Origin: Coriobacteriia bacterium
Lineage (GTDB): Bacteria > Actinomycetota > Coriobacteriia > Anaerosomatales > SLCP01
DNA: 19,057 bases
Reading direction: 5' to 3'
Assembly: GCA_007125735.1 (NCBI GenBank)
Contig: SLCP01000153.1
Location: 1 to 19,057, forward strand
Under the pieces are notes generated by a model. It searched no databases, was not told the DNA's origin, and saw nothing but the letters and a program-made list of their open reading frames with translations. Below, piece by piece: positions 13,834 to 19,057 of the stretch (within the stretch, counting starts at the first letter, position 1; every line of letters begins with the position of its first letter). The position numbers were made by a program, and so were the translations under genes.

Positions 13834-15504
13834 CTACCGCTCGAACCCCTTACGGATCATCCAGTCCATCTGGTAGGCGACGGCTCCCGGGCCGCCGATA
13901 ACCGTGGGGTCTGAGACGCGCGCCCGGTTCATGTGCAAGAACTCGCGGGTGTAGGGCGAGAGGTATCGCTCGCCTACGAGAAGAACCGGACGCCTGCTCT
14001 TCGAGGCGAGCGTTGCGCCCGTGAGTGCGTCGGGGAACGCGGTTGCCCGTGCGACGAAGGGGGTGATGCTGCCCGACCCGGCGAACCGCGCCATCACGGC
14101 AAGGTTAGTCCGGTAGCGGTCGGGGCCCCACGTGCGCTGCACGGGCGCGGTCGCTCGAAGCTCGTTTTCGACCGCGCTGCTCACCGCACTCGTCCCACCG
14201 ACCAATTCGAAGCGCGTGATGCGCGCGGAGTTCTCGGCGATAAAGGCCTGCGTTGCCTCGGGGATATGCGTTGGCTCGACGAGAAGGATCGGCACACCGC
14301 CGGCCCCTGCGAACGAGCCGATAGAGAGAGCATCGGCGTACTCGCGACCGGACGCCACGAACACGCGGCCGTCTGCGGGTACCTCGACCGCGCGAGCGAT
14401 GTCGGTGGCGGTGTCGAAGCGGGTCTCCCCTGAGAATCGCTCTACGGTAACGGTGGCTGGGTCACGGCCGATCGCTCGCACTGCCGCTGCCACGGTACCC
14501 GTCGAGACTACGCTCTCTCCACCCAACACGACGACGCGGGTCGGGCGTTGCGAGGCGAGGCGGTCGCGCGTGGCGGGCGGCAACCAGTTCCTCTCGACGA
14601 GCAGAAGCGGAGCGTCGAGGCGTGTCGAAAGCGGTGTTGCAGCAAGCGAGTCCGGCCAGTTGCTGCCCGAGGCGAGAAGGACGGTCGATCCCGAGGCGCC
14701 CCAGCCCTGCTGGGCGATGAGGGCGGCGGTTCCGTAGCGGTCGCTGCTGGCGATGCGCGGATAGACCTGACCGAACGGATCCGTGGCCAGGAACCGGTCG
14801 ATGCCGCGCGCGATGGCGGCCCCGGCCCTGCGCTGAAACGCCGGGTCGGTGAGGAGGGCTCGCTCCGCGCTGTTGCTCATGAAGCCTGTCTCGACGAGGA
14901 TCGCGGGCATGTTCGACCACCGCAACACGTAGAACTGCGCGTTCTTGACGCCCCGGTCCCGGAGTGCGGTGTCCTTGATGTACTCCTGCTGGACGTAGTC
15001 GGCGAGTTTGGCCGAAAGAAGGCGGTCGGTGGTGCTCTGGTTGCGCCAGTAGGTTTCGGCACCGCGGGCAGAGGAGTTCGTCGCCGCGTTGGCGTGAATG
15101 GACACGAAGACGTCGGCTCCCCATGCGTTGGCGAGGTCGCAGCGCGCTTGGAGGTCGTCACGGACCGTGTACTGTCCGTCGGCCGCGTAGCGCCACTGGT
15201 CGTTGACGTAGTTCCAGGTGGGGATGTCGTGGCCGACGACGACCGTGTCCGAACGGCGACTCATGGCGGTCTCGTGTCCGCGAGAGCGGAGCTGGCGCTC
15301 GACCTCTCTCGAGATGGCGAGCGCGATGGTCGACTCTTTGACGCCCCCGTAGATCGCCCCTGGGAACTGGCCGCCGTGTCCGGGGTCGATGAAGACGCGC
15401 CCGGCGAACGCATGGCTGGGGAGGACGAAGACGGCCGCGAGCAGGACGGCTACGATGCCGAGTGCTCGCGCGCGACGGCCGAGTGAGTGTGGTGTAGGCT
15501 GCAT
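13834..15504 (-). CDS. Secreted N-acetylmuramoyl-L-alanine amidase with CWB2 repeats
   Basis: Zinc-dependent peptidoglycan amidase that cleaves the bond between N-acetylmuramic acid and L-alanine; exported, 556 residues. Residues 10-35 are a signal peptide (RRAR then a hydrophobic run ending SHAFA). The Amidase_3 domain spans about 36-240, with metal ligands H43 (DPGHGG), E57 (KEST) and H137 (SIHANA) and catalytic E205 (LVETGF). Three CWB2 repeats fill 249-556, starting RIASSDRYGTA (250-260), RFSGETRFDTA (356-366) and RTWGPDRYRTN (457-467). The architecture resembles clostridial and Bacillus LytC/CwlB amidases that are held in the wall by CWB2 units. The ATG at 15504 fits the signal peptide, though GGAG is only two bases away. 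The frame is open beyond it, but that part overlaps the divergent guaB3 gene. Likely role: wall turnover or daughter-cell separation. Confidence 0.94.
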   Translation of the reverse strand: MQPTPHSLGRRARALGIVAVLLAAVFVLPSHAFAGRVFIDPGHGGQFPGAIYGGVKESTIALAISREVERQLRSRGHETAMSRRSDTVVVGHDIPTWNYVNDQWRYAADGQYTVRDDLQARCDLANAWGADVFVSIHANAATNSSARGAETYWRNQSTTDRLLSAKLADYVQQEYIKDTALRDRGVKNAQFYVLRWSNMPAILVETGFMSNSAERALLTDPAFQRRAGAAIARGIDRFLATDPFGQVYPRIASSDRYGTAALIAQQGWGASGSTVLLASGSNWPDSLAATPLSTRLDAPLLLVERNWLPPATRDRLASQRPTRVVVLGGESVVSTGTVAAAVRAIGRDPATVTVERFSGETRFDTATDIARAVEVPADGRVFVASGREYADALSIGSFAGAGGVPILLVEPTHIPEATQAFIAENSARITRFELVGGTSAVSSAVENELRATAPVQRTWGPDRYRTNLAVMARFAGSGSITPFVARATAFPDALTGATLASKSRRPVLLVGERYLSPYTREFLHMNRARVSDPTVIGGPGAVAYQMDWMIRKGFER

Positions 15505-15595
15505 GTCTCCGGTCGTCTTCTCTCGCGGGCTACCGCACGCGAAACGGTCGCGGGGTGTCCCGGGCGAAAAAGTTGCACCAACTATTGTCCAACGG

Positions 15596-15624
15596 TTCAC
15601 GCACACGGTCAAACCGCCTAGAAT
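15596..15624 (+). promoter_or_regulatory. Sigma70-type promoter of guaB3-guaA
   Basis: TTCACG (15596-15601) and TAGAAT (15619-15624) are separated by 17 bases. The predicted start near 15631 leaves a leader of about 60 bases containing a short CCCCG/CGGGG hairpin (15640-15652). The -10 box is the same hexamer used by groES. The rest of the 187-base divergent gap to the amidase holds no gene that I can support. Confidence 0.7.
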
Positions 15625-15691
15625 ACAGGCACTCCCTGACCCCGGATCGGGGCACCGGCATTCACGTGATACGAGGAGGCGGCGAGAGCGC

Positions 15692-16867
15692 ATGGAGATC
15701 GAGATCGGACGTGGCAAGACCGCACGGAGAGCGTACGGTTTCGACGATGTGGCGATCGTGCCGTCACGCCGGACACGCGACCCGCGTGACGTGGACATCT
15801 CTTGGACGTTCAACTTCCGCGGTACCGATCTCACGTTCCCTCTGCCCGTGCTTGCTTCTGCCATGGACGGAGTCGTCGATTCAGCCTTCGCTGTCACGAT
15901 GGGCAAGCTCGGCGGCCTAGCGGTGCTCAACCTCGAGGGCATCCAGACCCGCTACGAGGACCCCGTCCCTCAGCTCGAGGCCATCGCCTCATTCGATAAC
16001 GCGGAGGCGACCGCGAAGATGCAGGACATCTACGCGGCCGAGGAGGTCAAGCCCGAGCTCATCACTCAGCGTGTCAAGGAGATCAAGGACGGCGGTGTCA
16101 TCGCCGCCGCCTCGCTCACGCCACAGAACGTCGAGCGGTTCATCGAGCCCGCGCTCGCCGGCGGTCTCGACATCCTCGTCATCCAGGGAACGGTGGTCTC
16201 AGCCGAGCACAAGTCGAGCTTCGACGAGCCGCTCGACCTCAACACGTTCGTGCGTGATCTCGACATCCCGTGCATCATCGGTGGGTGCTGCAGCTACCAG
16301 GGAGCACTGCATCTCATGCGCGCCGGAGCGGTTGGCGTGCTCGTGGGTGTGGGCCCCGGCCACGCATGCACGTCGCGCCGCGTGCTCGGCATCGGCGTGC
16401 CGCAGTGTACCGCGATCGCGGATGCCGCTGCCGCGCGCATGCGCCACCTCGACGAGACCGGCGTGTACAGTCACGTCATCGCCGATGGCGGGATGCGCAC
16501 CGGCGGCGACCTCGCCAAAGCTATCGCGGTCGGCGCGGACGCGATCATGATCGGCTCTCCGCTCGCTGCCGCCGCCGAGGCGCCCGGGCGCGGCTATCAC
16601 TGGGGTATGGCGACCTTCCACCCCGACCTTCCACGCGGAACTCGCGTACGTGCGGGCCAGAAGGGCACGCTCGAGGAGATCCTCCTCGGCCCAGCGCGCC
16701 AGAACGACGGCACGCTCAATCTCATCGGCGGCTTGCGCACGTCGATGGCGACGACCGGCTACGAGAACCTCAAGTCCTTCCAGAAGGCCGAGGTCATGGT
16801 CGCGCCCGCGCTGCAGACTGAGGGCAAGGCCCTCCAGCAGTCGCAGGGTGTGGGTATGGGCTGCTAG
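15692..16867 (+). CDS. guaB3: GuaB3-type IMP dehydrogenase family protein
   Basis: TIM-barrel member of the IMP dehydrogenase/GMP reductase family, 391 residues. The opening EIGRGKTARRAYGFDDVAIVPSRR (4-27, in part) is the GuaB3 signature seen in actinobacterial homologues. The active-site loop is GVGPGHACTSR (219-229) with catalytic C226, followed by GIGVPQ; the substrate-binding D265-GGMR motif and GADAIMIGSPLA (281-292) are intact. There are no CBS domains, as expected for GuaB3 but unlike canonical GuaB. Cyanobacterial GuaB3 is reported to have IMP dehydrogenase activity, while the actinobacterial function is less settled. Eight bases separate it from guaA, which fits a supply of XMP to GMP synthase. 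ATG at 15692 has AGGAGG at 15674-15679, an unusually long 12-base spacer. Confidence 0.9.
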   Translation: MEIEIGRGKTARRAYGFDDVAIVPSRRTRDPRDVDISWTFNFRGTDLTFPLPVLASAMDGVVDSAFAVTMGKLGGLAVLNLEGIQTRYEDPVPQLEAIASFDNAEATAKMQDIYAAEEVKPELITQRVKEIKDGGVIAAASLTPQNVERFIEPALAGGLDILVIQGTVVSAEHKSSFDEPLDLNTFVRDLDIPCIIGGCCSYQGALHLMRAGAVGVLVGVGPGHACTSRRVLGIGVPQCTAIADAAAARMRHLDETGVYSHVIADGGMRTGGDLAKAIAVGADAIMIGSPLAAAAEAPGRGYHWGMATFHPDLPRGTRVRAGQKGTLEEILLGPARQNDGTLNLIGGLRTSMATTGYENLKSFQKAEVMVAPALQTEGKALQQSQGVGMGC

Positions 16868-16875
16868 GGGCACCG

Positions 16876-18429
16876 GTGACGGCGACCTACCACGAGCAGC
16901 AGCCGACCGTTCTCGTCTTCGACTTCGGCGCACAGTACGCACAACTCATCGCGCGCCGCGTTCGCGAGGCGCGCGTCTACAGCGAGATCGTCCCGTACGA
17001 TACCTCCGCCGAGGAGGTCGAGCGCCGCGCTCCTGCCGCCATTATCCTGTCTGGCGGCCCTGCGAGCGTCTACGCCGAGAACGCCCCGCACATGGACCCG
17101 CGCGTGCTCGAACTCGGCATCCCGGTGCTCGGCTTCTGCTACGGCATCCAGGAGATGGCGCTCCACCTCGGTGGCGAGATCCCGCGCACCGATATCGGCG
17201 AGTACGGTTTCGCCGAGCTCGAGGTGCTCGAGCCGGAGTGCCGCCTGCTCGCAGGCGTGGCTGAGCGCAGCCAGGTCTGGATGAGCCACCGCGACAGCGT
17301 GGGCACCGCGCCTGCCGGCTTCATCGTGACGGCCCGCACCGCGATCACCGCCGTCGCCGCGATGGAGGACCCTGCCCGCAAGCTCTACGCGACGCAGTTC
17401 CACCCCGAGGTCGCCCATACCGAGTTCGGCCAGGAGATCATCAAGAACTTCCTCCACGACATCGCAGACATCCCGCCGGTCTGGACGATGGTGAACATCA
17501 TCGACGAGACCGTCGAACAGGTGCGCGAGATGGTCGGCAGTGACCGCGTCATCTGTGGGCTTTCCGGGGGCGTCGATTCGAGCGTCGTCGCTGCGATCCT
17601 GCACCGCGCGATCGGTGACCAGTTGACGTGCGTGTTCGTCGACCACGGCCTGCTGCGCTTGAATGAGGCCGATGAGGTAGTGCGCGTCTTCCGCGACCAG
17701 TTCCACGTCGACCTCGTTCACGTCGAGGCCGAGGAGCGCTACCTCACCAAGCTTGCGGACGTGGCCGACCCGGAGGAGAAGCGCCGTATCATCGGCGAGG
17801 AGTTCTGGCAGGTATTCTTCGAGGAGGCCGAGAAGCTCGAGGGCGTCAAGTGGCTCGCGCAGGGCACGCTCTACCCCGATGTCATCGAGTCGGGCTCTAA
17901 GACCGCAGCCAAGATCAAGAGCCACCACAACCTGATCCCCTTCCCCGAAGGCATCCACTTCGACCTCATCGAGCCGCTCAAGGCGCTCTTCAAGGACGAG
18001 GTGCGTGCGGTCGGCGCGGAACTCGGCCTTCCCGACGAGATCGTGCATCGGCAGCCCTTCCCGGGACCGGGACTCGCGGTGCGCATCATCGGCGACATCA
18101 CGCACGAGAAGCTCGAGCTGCTGCGTGCGGCAGATGCGATCGTGCGCGAGGAGATCACGGCGTGGGACCGCGACCGTACGGTATGGCAGTACTTCGCGGT
18201 GCTGCCCGACATCCGTAGCGTGGGCGTCATGGGCGACGAGCGCACCTACGGGCACCCGATCATCGTGCGCGCGGTGGCCTCGGCAGACGCGATGACCGCC
18301 GACTGGGCCAGGTTGCCGCACGACCTACTCTCACGCATCTCCAACCGTGTCATCAACGAGGTCGACGGTATCAACCGCGTCGCCTACGACATCACGAGCA
18401 AGCCGCCCGGCACGATCGAGTGGGAGTAG
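16876..18429 (+). CDS. guaA: GMP synthase (glutamine-hydrolysing)
   Basis: Converts XMP, ATP and glutamine into GMP, the last step of guanine nucleotide synthesis; cytoplasmic homodimer. The protein has 517 residues, a normal length. The class I glutamine amidotransferase domain (about 11-195) carries the triad C88 (GFCYGIQ), H176 and E178 (QFHPE). The ATP pyrophosphatase P-loop is SGGVDSS at 230-236. The C-terminal dimerisation domain holds QPFPGPGLAVRIIG and ends NRVAYDITSKPPGTIEWE, the family terminus. GTG at 16876 is preceded by AGGGG that overlaps the guaB3 stop codon, five bases away. It is cotranscribed with guaB3. Confidence 0.99.
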   Translation: MTATYHEQQPTVLVFDFGAQYAQLIARRVREARVYSEIVPYDTSAEEVERRAPAAIILSGGPASVYAENAPHMDPRVLELGIPVLGFCYGIQEMALHLGGEIPRTDIGEYGFAELEVLEPECRLLAGVAERSQVWMSHRDSVGTAPAGFIVTARTAITAVAAMEDPARKLYATQFHPEVAHTEFGQEIIKNFLHDIADIPPVWTMVNIIDETVEQVREMVGSDRVICGLSGGVDSSVVAAILHRAIGDQLTCVFVDHGLLRLNEADEVVRVFRDQFHVDLVHVEAEERYLTKLADVADPEEKRRIIGEEFWQVFFEEAEKLEGVKWLAQGTLYPDVIESGSKTAAKIKSHHNLIPFPEGIHFDLIEPLKALFKDEVRAVGAELGLPDEIVHRQPFPGPGLAVRIIGDITHEKLELLRAADAIVREEITAWDRDRTVWQYFAVLPDIRSVGVMGDERTYGHPIIVRAVASADAMTADWARLPHDLLSRISNRVINEVDGINRVAYDITSKPPGTIEWE

Positions 18430-18475
18430 GCCGGACGAGCGCGCCATCTCCGCAGGACGGACAGGTGAGACAGTC

Positions 18476-19057
18476 ATGAAGATCGGCCTCGTCGGCTTCG
18501 CCGGCTCGGGCAAGACTACGGTGTTCAACACGATGACCGGCCTCGACGTGCCGGTCGGGTACGGTGGTGAGGTGCGCCTCGGCACCGTGCGCGTGCCCGA
18601 CGAGCGTATCGACCGGCTCTCGGCGATGTTCAGCCCCAAGAAGACCACGTACGCCGAGATGACCTTCTGCGATGTGCCCGGCGAGCACGGGGCGGAGCGC
18701 GCGGGACTCTCGACCCGTGCGCTCGTAACGATCCGCGAGCAGGAGGCGCTCGCGCTCGTGCTCCGCGACTTCGAAAACCCCGCCGTCGAGGGTGACGCCG
18801 ATCCGCTGCGCGATCTGAACGCGTTTTCCGACGAGTGCATCCTGGCCGACCTCGGGATCGTCGAGGGGCTGCTGGGGCGCGCGCGCAAGGAGAACCTGCC
18901 GCAGGCCGACCGCGACCGCCTCGAGCGGATGCAGGGCGTGCTCGAGGACGGGAGGCCGCTGCGCACCCTCTCGGCCAGCGAGCTCGATCGCGGCCAGCTC
19001 AAGGGGTACCAGTTGCTCACGGACCGGCCGCTGCTCGTGGTCGTGAACCGGGACGAG
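18476..19057 (+). CDS. Divergent YchF-like P-loop NTPase, 3'-truncated
   Basis: The frame is open from the ATG at 18476 to the window end, giving 194 residues. It opens MKIGLVGFAGSGKTT with a Walker A/G1 at 7-14; classic YchF has GxPNVGKS here. Similarity to the Obg-type ATPase YchF is visible in TVRVPDERIDRLSAMFSPKK (37-56), DVPG (66-69, the G3 motif), DPLRDLNAFSDECILADL (109-126) and N191-R-D-E, an NxxE type of G4 that in YchF goes with ATP rather than GTP preference. After the G3 the usual glycine-rich switch II region is short and altered. It may belong with small DUF933-type proteins related to YchF; the deciding C-terminus is outside the window. AGGTGA lies about seven bases before the ATG. 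It follows guaA by 46 bases with no clear terminator. Confidence 0.82.
   Translation, partial: MKIGLVGFAGSGKTTVFNTMTGLDVPVGYGGEVRLGTVRVPDERIDRLSAMFSPKKTTYAEMTFCDVPGEHGAERAGLSTRALVTIREQEALALVLRDFENPAVEGDADPLRDLNAFSDECILADLGIVEGLLGRARKENLPQADRDRLERMQGVLEDGRPLRTLSASELDRGQLKGYQLLTDRPLLVVVNRDE

Noticed and set aside
15571..15596. GTTG/CAAC repeats in the amidase-guaB3 gap as an operator
   Set aside because: The repeats are four bases long and irregularly spaced; chance is a sufficient explanation.
15504..15942. N-terminal extension of the amidase to 702 residues
   Set aside because: The extra 146 residues precede a clear signal peptide and overlap the guaB3 coding region and promoter on the other strand.
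1..19057. CRISPR array, tRNA or rRNA genes, transposon or prophage
   Set aside because: No regularly spaced DNA repeats, cloverleaf with CCA-type end, terminal inverted repeats, or integrase/transposase coding sequence was seen on reading both strands.

Overview
The window is GC-rich, densely coded bacterial DNA. It combines a V/A-type rotary ATPase (subunits A, B, D), GroES/GroEL under a CIRCE operator, a GuaB3-type protein of the IMP dehydrogenase family, and two secreted proteins with cell wall binding repeat 2 (CWB2) domains. That set suggests an anaerobic, Gram-positive member of the Actinobacteria, most plausibly a deep Coriobacteriia-like lineage. This placement is inferred from gene content, not from a marker-gene tree.

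Layout. Positions 2-3107 hold the end of a V-type ATPase operon (A truncated by the window edge, then B and D). A small gene of unknown function faces it on the minus strand (3134-3493). Positions 3595-7405 form a tight plus-strand operon: a nitroreductase, a family 4 uracil-DNA glycosylase, and then TsaE, TsaB and a RimI-TsaD fusion. The last three start codons each overlap the preceding stop by four bases (GTGA or ATGA). TsaB, TsaD and TsaE cooperate in tRNA t6A37 synthesis; RimI acetylates protein N-termini.

Next is a secreted CWB2 protein (7596-9125) ending at a strong hairpin terminator. The 376-base gap 9126-9501 holds that terminator, a clear sigma70-type promoter, a CIRCE element with 12-base arms and a long, probably structured leader, followed by groES and groEL and another strong terminator. 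A 107-residue, ten-cysteine protein with an exact 12-residue repeat follows (11636-11959). A GT4 glycosyltransferase (minus, 11999-13171) converges on it. A short stand-alone Rossmann-like protein (13406-13804) and a secreted amidase with three CWB2 repeats (minus, 13834-15504) converge on a shared hairpin.

The final block, 15692-18429, is guaB3-guaA under a good promoter: guanine nucleotide synthesis. A divergent YchF-like P-loop NTPase follows and runs off the window end.

Most of the window is housekeeping. The items most worth a second look are the 12-residue-repeat cysteine protein, the RimI-TsaD fusion, the doubled CIRCE half-site and groES leader, the solitary Rossmann protein, and the divergent YchF-like NTPase. 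I see no tRNA, rRNA, CRISPR array, insertion sequence or prophage gene.
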